Shown piece after piece: positions 8,739 through 16,041 of a stretch of DNA of 22,281 nucleotides. The translations under genes and the position numbers were made by a program. Source of the DNA: Sneathiella sp. (GTDB lineage: Bacteria; Pseudomonadota; Alphaproteobacteria; Sneathiellales; Sneathiellaceae); assembly GCA_002732675.1 (NCBI GenBank), contig NVRR01000027.1, positions 1 to 22,281 on the forward strand, in the 5' to 3' direction. The notes beneath the pieces were generated by a model. It ran no database searches. It had not been told where the DNA came from and was given only the letters and a program-made list of their open reading frames with translations. Every line of letters begins with the position of its first letter. The stretch's first letter is position 1.

Positions 8739-9341
8739 TTATTCCTCAATCTTGGTGGTTCTGGGTAAAGCGGCCAATTCTTCAGGGCTGGTGAACAGCC
8801 AATCGACACCGATGGGGAATAACTGATGGTTTCGTGTGATGGCAGACTTTAGTGCGGCAGGACAGTTTTCGATATCAAAGGCAACGTCAGTTTTAATGCC
8901 CGGCCCTGTAAAAACGGGCCCCTTTCCGGCGATCAGTGCGCTGCATTCAACAATCACTGTCGCTGATCGGTCAGGATACTCAGCTGTTCCAATCGAGAAT
9001 TGCTTGATCACCGTCATATCGCTTGTAATTGAGAGTAAAGCGAATATCGCTCTCGCCGGATCTGACGTAATCGGGCATCCTGCATGGAATTTGAGATGCG
9101 CGCGCAGCTCCGGGCTGTCACATTCTGCGGCAATCCAGACCGGCGTATCGACATCCGCCAGCGTCAACAGCACCGCCATCGCGGGCGCACTTATCCCGGG
9201 AAGTGTTTGCACGGCAGCGGGCAAGGGATGAATTGTTCCAGGCCGCGATAGCGCCTCCAGGACAGTCCTGAACGTTGCCGTTGCATCGAAAACTTTATTA
9301 TCAAAACCAAGCGTGCGGGAGACGGGCGTTGCGATATTCAT
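8739..9341 (-). CDS. phnH: PhnH, C-P lyase core subunit
   Basis: PhnH is a subunit of the PhnGHIJ C-P lyase core complex. Structurally it is a distant relative of PLP-dependent transferases that has lost the cofactor site. It has 200 residues, near the usual 190-200. Family features are the N-terminal LGFDNKVFDATATFRTVLEALSRPG-type stretch (about residues 12-36), a central LLTLADVDTPVW, and FTGPGI with the C-terminal IGVDWLFTSPEELAALPRTTKI, a well-conserved end. Its ATG overlaps the phnG stop as ATGA. It is assigned by family resemblance plus position. Confidence 0.95.
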   Translation of the reverse strand: MNIATPVSRTLGFDNKVFDATATFRTVLEALSRPGTIHPLPAAVQTLPGISAPAMAVLLTLADVDTPVWIAAECDSPELRAHLKFHAGCPITSDPARAIFALLSITSDMTVIKQFSIGTAEYPDRSATVIVECSALIAGKGPVFTGPGIKTDVAFDIENCPAALKSAITRNHQLFPIGVDWLFTSPEELAALPRTTKIEE

Positions 9342-9808
9342 GCGTCTTCCCCTCGTACCATTGTGAAGAAATCAACTTTGGTCGCAGCGGCTTTACGAGA
9401 TCTATCCGAGAGGGCCCGGGCACGTTTATCTGCAAGGGGCGCAATGACCATCTCATTAAGCTTGTCATGGCGCTTCTGATTTTGCAGTAACGCATCGAAT
9501 ACGGCGGCTATTTCTGCGTGGCGCCGTTTTCGCCCGGCAATATATGCATGACCAACGGTGCCATCGGACAACAAAACGCTGCACCGCGTAACGCTCATTT
9601 CACCCAGATTAAATTTCTGGCCATTACCGCCTGCGCGGCCTTGCACCATGACAAGCCCGAACTCCGGCGGACGGAGAAAGTCATATTCCGTGGCCTTACC
9701 ATAAAGGTCCCAGAATTCTTCAAGATCAGTTTCGCTCGCGCGCGCCAACGTCCCCATCCAGTTTTTACGAGATGAGTTCCCCGAGGCGGGGTCAGGTATC
9801 GTGTCCAA
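9338..9808 (-). CDS. phnG: PhnG, C-P lyase core subunit (TTG start)
   Basis: PhnG is the smallest subunit of the PhnGHIJ core and the first gene of the minus-strand operon. It has 156 residues. The family signature is clear in the middle: GNGQKFNLGEMSVTRCSV (about residues 61-78), followed by GHAYIAGR and the C-terminal TKVDFFTMVRGED. The start is a TTG at 9808. No ATG or GTG is better placed, and an AAGGA lies seven bases upstream, so I accept it. A candidate PhoB box lies about 57 bases further upstream. No phnF regulator gene lies ahead of it; a dead transposase does. Confidence 0.95.
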   Translation of the reverse strand: MDTIPDPASGNSSRKNWMGTLARASETDLEEFWDLYGKATEYDFLRPPEFGLVMVQGRAGGNGQKFNLGEMSVTRCSVLLSDGTVGHAYIAGRKRRHAEIAAVFDALLQNQKRHDKLNEMVIAPLADKRARALSDRSRKAAATKVDFFTMVRGEDA

Positions 9809-9864
9809 TGGGTTTTCCTTACAAATGTACCTTCAGAACACTGCCAGATACGTATGTAGGTAAT

Positions 9865-9882
9865 GCGAAAGATTTGTGACAT
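9865..9882 (-). promoter_or_regulatory. Candidate Pho box ahead of phnG
   Basis: Read on the minus strand, ATGTCACAAATCTTTCGC is an imperfect pair of 7-mers spaced like a PhoB box (consensus CTGTCAT-N4-CTGTCAT). I count 5 of 7 matches in the first half and 4 of 7 in the second. It lies about 57 bases upstream of the phnG TTG. AT-rich sequence with TACATA or GTATCT downstream could serve as a -10, but the spacing is not ideal. An 8-bp palindrome ATACGTAT (9848-9855) lies between box and gene. This is weak evidence; regulation by phosphate starvation is known for phn operons generally. Confidence 0.3.
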
Positions 9883-10026
9883 CTAGGTTGCAATAAGGAA
9901 AATCACGATACAGAAACGCATAAGTCCTCAAGGGTACTTTCAGAGGAAAGCCCCGTGAGAAACAGGAACGCCCGACTTACGCTCCCTGCATGAATAATCC
10001 CTTCTGTTATTTCAAAATATCGCCAG

Positions 10027-10315
10027 AGGTTACGCGCCTTGAAAATCTACGAACGACACACATAGAAAGGTGCCCTCAACTTCGTCAACTATATCATCCA
10101 GAAACTCCCCCTTCAGGGTCCAGAAAATCAGAACAGATCTAGGGCATGAGTTTCAATCTCTATTCTATTGGCATGTTGAAGACCTCGGCTTTCGTCATGT
10201 CGATATCAAAGCCCGAACACCCCAGCTAAACGGCAAGGTCGAGCCAACGCGAACTTGCTTTGGAGTTCTCAATAAGATGTACGCCTTTTGGCTGTTGTCC
10301 ACAAAACACAGTTGA
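10027..10315 (+). pseudogene. IS481-like transposase remnant (DDE integrase core), frameshifted
   Basis: A fragment of a DDE transposase integrase core of the IS481 kind. In one frame from about 10027 it reads RLRALKIYERHT, then a TAG at 10063-10065 where a CAG (Gln) would be expected, then KGALNFVNYIIQKLP. At the CCCCC run near 10118-10124 the homology jumps frame and continues VQKIRTDLGHEFQ, WHVEDLGFRHVDIK and TPQLNGKVE. These are the segments around the second catalytic Asp (RTD, usually RTDNG, here RTDLG). Homology is lost after about 10246. There is no intact start, no complete catalytic triad, and I could not find terminal repeats. Known here: the family motifs. Inferred: one nonsense change, one single-base insertion, and terminal deletion. 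Confidence 0.75.
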
Positions 10316-10418
10316 TGGCCATAATTTCACAAATTGGGAAAATGCGAGACGGCAGTCTCGAAGGGAGTGGCAAAATTAGTTAAGTCAATCTTCGAGCGAG
10401 AAAGGGCTGAAACTCAAG

Positions 10419-10436
10419 CGCTTCCTGCAGGAAGCG
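10419..10436. repeat. Perfect 18-bp palindrome
   Basis: CGCTTCCTG at 10419-10427 is followed immediately by its exact reverse complement CAGGAAGCG at 10428-10436, with no spacer. It lies in the non-coding stretch between the transposase remnant and purU, about 230 bases ahead of purU. It could be an operator, an IS-derived end or a cruciform-prone site; nothing in the sequence decides between these. Confidence 0.6.
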
Positions 10437-10512
10437 GCATGTTTTGAAGACGACATTTGGAGATAAAACCAGCCAACGCATTGGCTTTATTGGAGCCGGA
10501 TGAATTGCCGAC

Positions 10513-10591
10513 CAACGATTTTTCCGATGTCAGAATTTCCTTCTGCTACGATGAGGTCGCCACAAATTTACTGACGGCGGAAAAATCGTTG
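10513..10591. repeat. 21-bp inverted repeat (19/21) with 37-base loop upstream of purU
   Basis: The left arm at 10513-10533 (CAACGATTTTTCCG, two bases, GTCAG) is matched by its reverse complement at 10571-10591 with two adjacent mismatches. The loop is 37 bases. It lies 78 bases ahead of the purU start, so it would sit in a purU leader RNA if transcription starts further upstream. The stem contains a run of A/U pairs and is not followed by a T-run, so it is not a classical terminator. It could be a leader hairpin or the scar of a small element. Confidence 0.5.
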
Positions 10592-10669
10592 AGGTCAAAT
10601 TCTGCGCCGTCAAGGCGGAGAAGAAGCTGCTCACTGGAAGCCCAGGCTAATACTATAGAAGGAACGAAG

Positions 10670-11539
10670 ATGATATTTGTACTGAAGATAAGTTGCTTGG
10701 ACCGCCCGGGTTTGGTTGCCGACCTCGCAACTCGGCTGCGCGATCTGGATTGCAACATATTGGAAAGCTCACAATTCTTCCAGCCTAACCCTGGAACGAC
10801 CCGGGAAGAAGGTATCGGGCAGTTCTTCATGCGCCTGGAGTGCAATACGACCAAGTCAAACTTGGAAGAAATTGACAGCTCGCTAGATAAGTTTCGAACG
10901 GACTATGAGGCAAACGTACTTCTATTTCCCAGGCAGGCGATTGTCCCGACCATTCTGATGGTCTCCAAGTTTGACCATTGTTTGCAGGACATCCTGTATC
11001 GGGTGCAAACGGAGACACTCCCCATTGAGATTGCCGCAGTGGTATCCAATCATGTCGAATCAAGGGCTGCTGTAGAAAGACTAGGCATCCCGTTTCATCT
11101 TTGGCATGTGACGAAAGAAAACAAGGCGGAGCAAGAAGAAAAGCTCGATGAGTTGGTTCAGCGTACCGGCGCCGAGCTAATTGTTCTCGCTCGTTATATG
11201 CAAATATTGTCGGATGGGTTTAGCTCTAAATACTTCAGCAAAATCATCAATATCCACCATTCTTTTCTGCCAGCCTTTAAAGGGGCCAAGCCCTACCATC
11301 GTGCCTGGGAACGAGGGGTCAAGCATATTGGTGCGACGGCACATTATGTGACGCCGGATCTGGATGAAGGGCCGATTATTGAGCAAGGCACGGAGCGTGT
11401 CAGCCATTCATGTGATGCCGAAGAGCTGGTGCGACGCGGCCGCGATATCGAAGCGCGGGTTTTATCGCGTGCCATTAAGCTTCATGCAGAACAACGTGTC
11501 TTTATTAACGGAAGCCGCACAGTGGTTTTTGAAGACTAG
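10670..11539 (+). CDS. purU: PurU, formyltetrahydrofolate deformylase
   Basis: PurU hydrolyses 10-formyltetrahydrofolate to formate and tetrahydrofolate in the cytoplasm. This balances the one-carbon pool and can supply formate. The protein has 289 residues. Residues 1-80 form an ACT domain (KISCLDRPGLVADLATRLRD). Residues about 92-289 form the formyltransferase domain, with the catalytic set Asn194 and His196 (INIHHSFLPAFKGA) and Asp232 (DLDEGPIIEQ). I chose the ATG at 10670 because AAGGA lies six bases upstream and the ACT domain begins at once; the open frame runs back to 10457 without recognisable homology. It stands alone between mobile-element debris, with unrelated phn and liv operons on either side. 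PurU often neighbours demethylation genes elsewhere; none are seen here. Confidence 0.96.
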   Translation: MIFVLKISCLDRPGLVADLATRLRDLDCNILESSQFFQPNPGTTREEGIGQFFMRLECNTTKSNLEEIDSSLDKFRTDYEANVLLFPRQAIVPTILMVSKFDHCLQDILYRVQTETLPIEIAAVVSNHVESRAAVERLGIPFHLWHVTKENKAEQEEKLDELVQRTGAELIVLARYMQILSDGFSSKYFSKIINIHHSFLPAFKGAKPYHRAWERGVKHIGATAHYVTPDLDEGPIIEQGTERVSHSCDAEELVRRGRDIEARVLSRAIKLHAEQRVFINGSRTVVFED

Positions 11540-12081
11540 GGTTGATAAGGAAATAGATTTGAGTAAAACCTGGCGTAAATATCCAATAATTCCCTGTTCT
11601 CCATAAATGGTTCCCTGCTTTATCAGTTCTTTTTCCGGCACTGTCAGCGGAAAGTTTCTTGGTGACAAAATGCGATGAGAGGGTAGGCTCTTAGGCAGCG
11701 AGTCGGTGACATTCTGCCAGAGCCGTTTCGCGATTGAGATTAAGGTTTTGCGTCTAATGACACGAGCGCTCCACCAAGGCGGATTGCTCACGCGCAGAAA
11801 GATGATCGACCGTCGGCATAAATTGTCTGTTACCCGGCGGATGGATGCATGCATTACTCGTCGGGGAAGGGCATGAGACTGGAGAACCCTGGATCGGCTC
11901 TACTTCAACCTACCGGCACAACACCGGTTGCCGCATAAAAGAGGCTGAAACCCACTTATAAATCAAGCTCAAACTGTGCAGACAAACCGAGACATCTCCG
12001 GGTGCCTATGGATGATGATCTTAAAGATGGCAATGTCAAAGGGCGGGCGGTTCTAAGCCCGCACAAGTAAAGCATATCGGT
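11540..12081. other. Gene-free stretch between purU and the liv terminator
   Basis: I find no gene I can support here. A minus-strand open frame crosses 11462-11854 but overlaps purU and has no recognisable domain. A 6-bp stem (GCGGGC at 12043-12048, GCCCGC at 12057-12062) has no T-run. The overall look, next to transposase debris on the other side of purU, suggests decayed mobile DNA, but I could not identify a family. Confidence 0.5.
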
Positions 12082-12123
12082 AAAAAAAGAGGCAAGGAAC
12101 CGAAGTTCCTTGCCTCTTTTTTT
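12082..12123 (-). terminator. Strong intrinsic terminator with UUCG tetraloop, end of liv operon
   Basis: A perfect 19-bp inverted repeat (12082-12100 with 12105-12123) has a 4-base loop. On the minus strand the loop reads TTCG closed by a C-G pair, the extra-stable C(UUCG)G tetraloop. The 3' arm ends in seven T residues. It lies 26 bases beyond the stop of the substrate-binding protein gene. Because the A-run and T-run pair with each other it could also act on plus-strand transcripts from purU, but the tetraloop orientation favours the liv operon. Confidence 0.92.
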
Positions 12124-12149
12124 GTAATAGTTTCCGGCTAGACCGCAGT

Positions 12150-13364
12150 TTAGTCGGCTGAAACCACTTCGCCGATGGAAACAAGACGCTCACCATCAAA
12201 CTGGACAGGCATCATTTTTTCAATCGGATAAAAGTCCGTTGGGCTTGTTTCAATAGTAACCCCTGGCAGAAGCATATCCATTTCCATGTTGAGGTTAGCG
12301 GCTTCCTTCATGATATTCTCACGAGTAAGGTTGTCGCCTGCTTGCTCAAGCACCTGTACCATTGTCTGTGCAGCGAGATAGCCGAAGACATTGAAAGAAG
12401 ACAGCAGATCCCCATCAGGATTGTATTCTGTCATCCAGGCTTTCCATTTCTTGTAGGCTTCTGTCTCCTGGGTTTCAGGAGAGGTTGGATCCATGTAATA
12501 CTGCAGGGAAATAATGCCCTTGGAATTTTCAAGACCCGCAGGCTTGTAAACAGAACCAACCGTATTCGACACAGAGTTGTTCAGGAAGAGCGGATCCCAG
12601 TTCAACTCCCGGACCTTCTTGATTGCCTGTGCTGCAAATTTTGGTGTCGACACATTAAAGAAGACATTTGCACCGCTGCTTTTCAGCTTGATAATTTGCG
12701 AATTAATTGTCGGATCGGTTACTTCGTAACTTTCTTCCGCAACAATCATTGTCGCGGCTTTATCGCCAAGCTTGGCTTTTAGACCCGTCACATAATCTTT
12801 ACCATAGTCGTCATTCTGAAACAGAATGCCAATTTTGGGATCTTTCACATTTTCCAGAATATAGGCGCCGAACAATTTACCTTCTGTCTGGTAACTCGGC
12901 TGCCAGCCCATGGTCCATGGATAGTTTTCAGGATCACCCCATTTTGTTGCCCCTGTCGCAACAAACAACTGCGGCACCTTTTTCTTGTTCATATAGTTAT
13001 GAATGGCCGAGTTCGTTGGCGTTCCCAGTCCCTGAAAAATAAGCAGAACATCTTCCTGCTCAACCAGTTTCCGAGTCTGTTCCTTCGTTTTTGGCGGGCT
13101 GTAGCCATCATCAAGCGAGATAAACTCGATCATCCGACCGTTAACGCCACCTTCTTTGTTTACTTTTTTAAAATAGGCAGTGATAGCCTTCCCGATTGTA
13201 CCGTAAGCAGCAGCCGGGCCACTATATGGGTTGGTGTTACCGAGTTTAATATTGGTGTCCGTGACACCAGGGCCGTATTTTTTTTCAGCAGCAGCTGTGC
13301 CCGCAACCAAACCAATGGCCGCGATGCCTGCTAATGCTAGGGTAAGTTTTCTCCCTGTATTCAT
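12150..13364 (-). CDS. Branched-chain amino-acid ABC transporter, substrate-binding protein (LivJ/LivK-like)
   Basis: This is a periplasmic type I solute-binding protein of the Leu/Ile/Val (HAAT) transporter family, 404 residues. It has a Sec signal peptide: basic MNTGRK, a hydrophobic Leu/Ala/Ile core, and likely cleavage after GTAAA at about residue 26. The mature start KKYGPGVTDTNIKLGNTNPYSGPAAAYG is split here as PGVTDTNIKLGNTNPYSG, the typical first beta-strand and ligand loop. GVNGRMIEFISLDDGYSP and ILFQNDDYGKDY are further family landmarks. The ATG at 13364 has AGGAGGT about six bases upstream. It is the last gene of a livG-F-H-M operon and is followed by a strong terminator. The exact ligand cannot be read from the sequence; branched-chain or other hydrophobic amino acids are likely, amides or aromatic compounds possible. 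Confidence 0.9.
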   Translation of the reverse strand: MNTGRKLTLALAGIAAIGLVAGTAAAEKKYGPGVTDTNIKLGNTNPYSGPAAAYGTIGKAITAYFKKVNKEGGVNGRMIEFISLDDGYSPPKTKEQTRKLVEQEDVLLIFQGLGTPTNSAIHNYMNKKKVPQLFVATGATKWGDPENYPWTMGWQPSYQTEGKLFGAYILENVKDPKIGILFQNDDYGKDYVTGLKAKLGDKAATMIVAEESYEVTDPTINSQIIKLKSSGANVFFNVSTPKFAAQAIKKVRELNWDPLFLNNSVSNTVGSVYKPAGLENSKGIISLQYYMDPTSPETQETEAYKKWKAWMTEYNPDGDLLSSFNVFGYLAAQTMVQVLEQAGDNLTRENIMKEAANLNMEMDMLLPGVTIETSPTDFYPIEKMMPVQFDGERLVSIGEVVSAD

Positions 13365-13387
13365 TTCTACCTCCTGTTTTTTTGTTG

Positions 13388-13404
13388 CCGTATCAATAAT
13401 ACGG
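13388..13404 (-). other. Small intergenic hairpin between livM and the binding-protein gene
   Basis: A 6-bp stem CCGTAT/ATACGG with a 5-base loop lies in the 67-base gap between livM and the binding-protein gene, 23 bases ahead of the start. On the minus strand it is followed by CAACAAAAAAA, not a T-run, so it is not a terminator. I infer a possible RNA processing or 5'-protection element that raises binding-protein mRNA over permease mRNA. The evidence is only the symmetry and the position. Confidence 0.35.
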
Positions 13405-13431
13405 TTTCACTCCACTTACACGCCTGACAGC

Positions 13432-14439
13432 TCACAGTTTCTTTTTGAGGCGAACCTTCAGGATATCTACCAAACCCACGATACCAGAGGGCATGACATA
13501 AATAACAAGTATCAAGATAACGCCAAATACGGCATAAGAAAGGCCTGTCGATACTTCCTCAGCGATATTCGGAACCATCAGAATAAACAGGCCGCCAAAA
13601 ATTGCGCCCCAAATAGAGCCCGTTCCGCCGACAACCAGACCAATAAAGAGTAATATTGATAACTGGAATGTGAAGCTGTCCGGCGCCACAAATTCAATGA
13701 CGATAGCGGCTAGGGCCCCGGCAATCCCGGTATAGAAGGCGCTGACCCCAAAAGTCAGGGATTTGTATAACGACGTATTGATCCCCATGGACTGGGCCGC
13801 AATCGGATTGTCCCTGATCGCCATCATCGCCCTTCCAGACCGACTGTTAATAAGGTTCCAGGCAGCCCAAAATAGAAGCAGCATGATGCCGAAAGAAATC
13901 AGGTACCACCACTGATCCATTGTCATTGCAAAGGTATTCACGAGGACTTCAGGAACATCTGGACGGAAAATATCAAGGCCTTGTACACCACCGGTCAGAC
14001 CTTCTAGGTGCGAAGACTTAAGGATCTGCGGCACGGCGACCGCGAGAGCAAAAGTCGCAAGTGCAAGATATAAACCGTTAAGCCGGAGAGCGGGCAGACC
14101 GAAAAGAAATCCAGCAACAAAACACACGACACCCCCAATTGGAATGGTGACGTAAACCGGAAAATCCAAGTGATAGACAAGAATTGCAGCTGTATAGGCC
14201 CCGATGGCATAAAAGGCACTATGTCCGAGCGAGAACTGACCATTAAATCCTGTCAGCAAGTTCAAACCCAATATGGCGATGGCGTATATTATTGTCAGCG
14301 TCATTTGAAATGACGTATATCCGTCGATAAAGAACGGAAACAAAACCCCGAGGATAACGAATACCGCTACCCATTTTACATTGATCCTAGCGCCGCTGGT
14401 CAGCCTGGGATCCACTTTCGTTTCTACATCCGTCGTCAT
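13432..14439 (-). CDS. livM: LivM-type branched-chain amino-acid ABC permease
   Basis: One of the two inner-membrane permease subunits of the amino-acid importer, 335 residues. It has a polar N-terminus of about 20 residues, then multiple hydrophobic helices from about residue 24 to 325. The LivM family signature LLTGFNGQFSLGHSAFYAIGAY sits near residues 60-82 and is shown here in part as GFNGQFSLGHSAF. RAMMAIRDNPIAAQSMGI (about residues 206-223) is the cytoplasmic loop that contacts the ATPase. LVVGGTGSIWGAIFGG follows. The ATG at 14439 lies 5 bases after the livH stop. It pairs with LivH, with LivG and LivF as ATPases. Confidence 0.92.
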   Translation of the reverse strand: MTTDVETKVDPRLTSGARINVKWVAVFVILGVLFPFFIDGYTSFQMTLTIIYAIAILGLNLLTGFNGQFSLGHSAFYAIGAYTAAILVYHLDFPVYVTIPIGGVVCFVAGFLFGLPALRLNGLYLALATFALAVAVPQILKSSHLEGLTGGVQGLDIFRPDVPEVLVNTFAMTMDQWWYLISFGIMLLLFWAAWNLINSRSGRAMMAIRDNPIAAQSMGINTSLYKSLTFGVSAFYTGIAGALAAIVIEFVAPDSFTFQLSILLFIGLVVGGTGSIWGAIFGGLFILMVPNIAEEVSTGLSYAVFGVILILVIYVMPSGIVGLVDILKVRLKKKL

Positions 14440-14444
14440 GCTGC

Positions 14445-15317
14445 TTACACCCTGGTCACAATGGATTTACCGAACAGACCGTTCGGTTTGAACAAAAGAA
14501 CCGTAACGATCAGTACTAACGCGACTGTCAGTTTCAATTCACTTCCGATGGCCGGAATATAAGTGCCTGCCAGATTTTCAATAATGCCGACCAAAAACCC
14601 GCCGGCAACCGCGCCGCCGGGGCTGGTTATCCCGCCGACGATTGCCGCCGCAAATCCGTAAAGCAAGATACCCAGCATCATGTTTGGATCGAGGAAGACA
14701 ATGGGAGCAATCATCATACCTGCAACAGCGCCGATTGCGGCCGCAAGGCCCCATCCCAACGCCAACATCCATCCAACACGAATGCCAACGAGCTCCGCGC
14801 TGTCGGGATTGGCCGCCGCCGCCTGCATCGCCATGCCAATCCGTGTAAAGCGGAAGAAGCAGAATATGGCGCCGAGAAGGATCAGGGTAACGAAGAACAT
14901 GCCGATTTCGTGTAAACCGATCAAGCCGTTAAACGACCCGTCTGGAAACGGTGAGGGGAACACTTTAATCGTGTGATCCCAGATCGCCCCAGCAAGACTG
15001 TTGAAGATGGCTAAAAGTCCAATAAAAACAACAATATGACTTAGAACCGGGGCATTATGAATGGGTTTAAATATAATGCGCTCAATCGCCACACCCCCGG
15101 CAAACGAAATCACAATCGTCAATAAAAAGGCTACCCAATAAGGGATGCCGACAGCAATCATTGACCAGCATATATACGTACTGAACATTGCCATCTCGCC
15201 CTGGGCGAAATTGAAATGATCGATGGCTTGATAAATCATGACCACTGCGAGAGCTAAACAGGCATAAATCGCACCGTTCGCCAGGCCAGTCAGTATTTGT
15301 TGAAGAAAAAGTTCCAT
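14445..15317 (-). CDS. livH: LivH-type branched-chain amino-acid ABC permease
   Basis: The second inner-membrane permease subunit, 290 residues, almost wholly hydrophobic with about eight helices. The N-terminal LivH signature is intact: LTGLANGAIYACLALAVVM then FNFAQGEMAMFSTY. The cytoplasmic contact loop is GMAMQAAAANPDSAELVGI (about residues 158-176), and GGITSPGGAVAGGFLVG appears near residues 228-244. The ATG at 15317 has AGGAAA about seven bases upstream. The gene lies 10 bases after the livF stop and 5 bases before livM. Confidence 0.93.
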   Translation of the reverse strand: MELFLQQILTGLANGAIYACLALAVVMIYQAIDHFNFAQGEMAMFSTYICWSMIAVGIPYWVAFLLTIVISFAGGVAIERIIFKPIHNAPVLSHIVVFIGLLAIFNSLAGAIWDHTIKVFPSPFPDGSFNGLIGLHEIGMFFVTLILLGAIFCFFRFTRIGMAMQAAAANPDSAELVGIRVGWMLALGWGLAAAIGAVAGMMIAPIVFLDPNMMLGILLYGFAAAIVGGITSPGGAVAGGFLVGIIENLAGTYIPAIGSELKLTVALVLIVTVLLFKPNGLFGKSIVTRV

Positions 15318-15327
15318 GGGAAATTTC

Positions 15328-16041
15328 CTAATACCCTAAATAGGACCGGCGTACGGTCTCGTTTTCGAGAATTGATTGAGATGTACCTGAGATGACTATA
15401 TTCCCGGTTTCAAGCAGATAGGCGTGATCCGCCAGCTCGAGCGCCAAAGACGCATTTTGCTCCACCAGCAACATGCTGACACCATCTTCCACATTTATCT
15501 TTTTCAAGATAGCGAACAGCTCCTGCACGATAAGAGGCGCTAGCCCGAAAGACGGTTCATCCAAAAGCAGGAGCCTAGGCCGCAACATAAGAGCCCTGCC
15601 AACGGCGAGCATTTGCGCTTCGCCGCCGCTTAAAGTACCAGCCTGTTGACTACGCCGTTGTTTAAGAATGGGGAAATAGGAATAGACCCGCTCGATATCG
15701 CGGGCAATTTCATCTTTATCACTGCGGCTATAGGCGCCAAGCTGCAAGTTATCCTCTGTCGACATTCTCACAAAAGTCCCACGTCCTTCCGGAACGTGAG
15801 CTATTCCTTCGCGCGTAATATCCGCAGTACGAAGAGAAATAATATTTTTGCCCGCCAGAAGAATTTCGCCACTTCTGGATATCATTCCACTTATGGCCCG
15901 CAACGTCGTCGTCTTACCTGCCCCGTTTGCGCCGAGGATTGTCGTGACCCCACCCTCTTCAAGGCTAAAATCAATACCATGCAACGCTTTGGTCGGGCCG
16001 TAAGACGCTTCCAAGCCCTTTACCTCAAGTATATTGCTCAT
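15328..16041 (-). CDS. livF: LivF-type ABC transporter ATPase
   Basis: Cytoplasmic ATPase of the amino-acid importer, 237 residues, typical of LivF. Motifs are Walker A GANGAGKTT, the LivF segment GIAHVPEGRGTF, signature LSGGEAQMLAVGRAL, Walker B LLLLDEPSFGLAP, and LLVEQNA with the H-loop position occupied by Gln-Asn as usual for this family. The ATG overlaps the livG stop (TAATG), so the two ATPases are translationally coupled. LivF works as a heterodimer with LivG under LivH and LivM. Confidence 0.94.
   Translation of the reverse strand: MSNILEVKGLEASYGPTKALHGIDFSLEEGGVTTILGANGAGKTTTLRAISGMISRSGEILLAGKNIISLRTADITREGIAHVPEGRGTFVRMSTEDNLQLGAYSRSDKDEIARDIERVYSYFPILKQRRSQQAGTLSGGEAQMLAVGRALMLRPRLLLLDEPSFGLAPLIVQELFAILKKINVEDGVSMLLVEQNASLALELADHAYLLETGNIVISGTSQSILENETVRRSYLGY

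Noticed and set aside
10457..10669. N-terminal extension of the purU frame
   Set aside because: The frame is open but has no homology, and the ACT domain with a good ribosome site starts at 10670.
11462..11854. 130-residue minus-strand frame overlapping the purU 3' end
   Set aside because: It overlaps a secure gene, has no recognisable domain, and the sequence looks like decayed non-coding DNA.
12043..12062. GCGGGC/GCCCGC stem-loop near the liv terminator
   Set aside because: No T-run on either strand; the real terminator is at 12082-12123.
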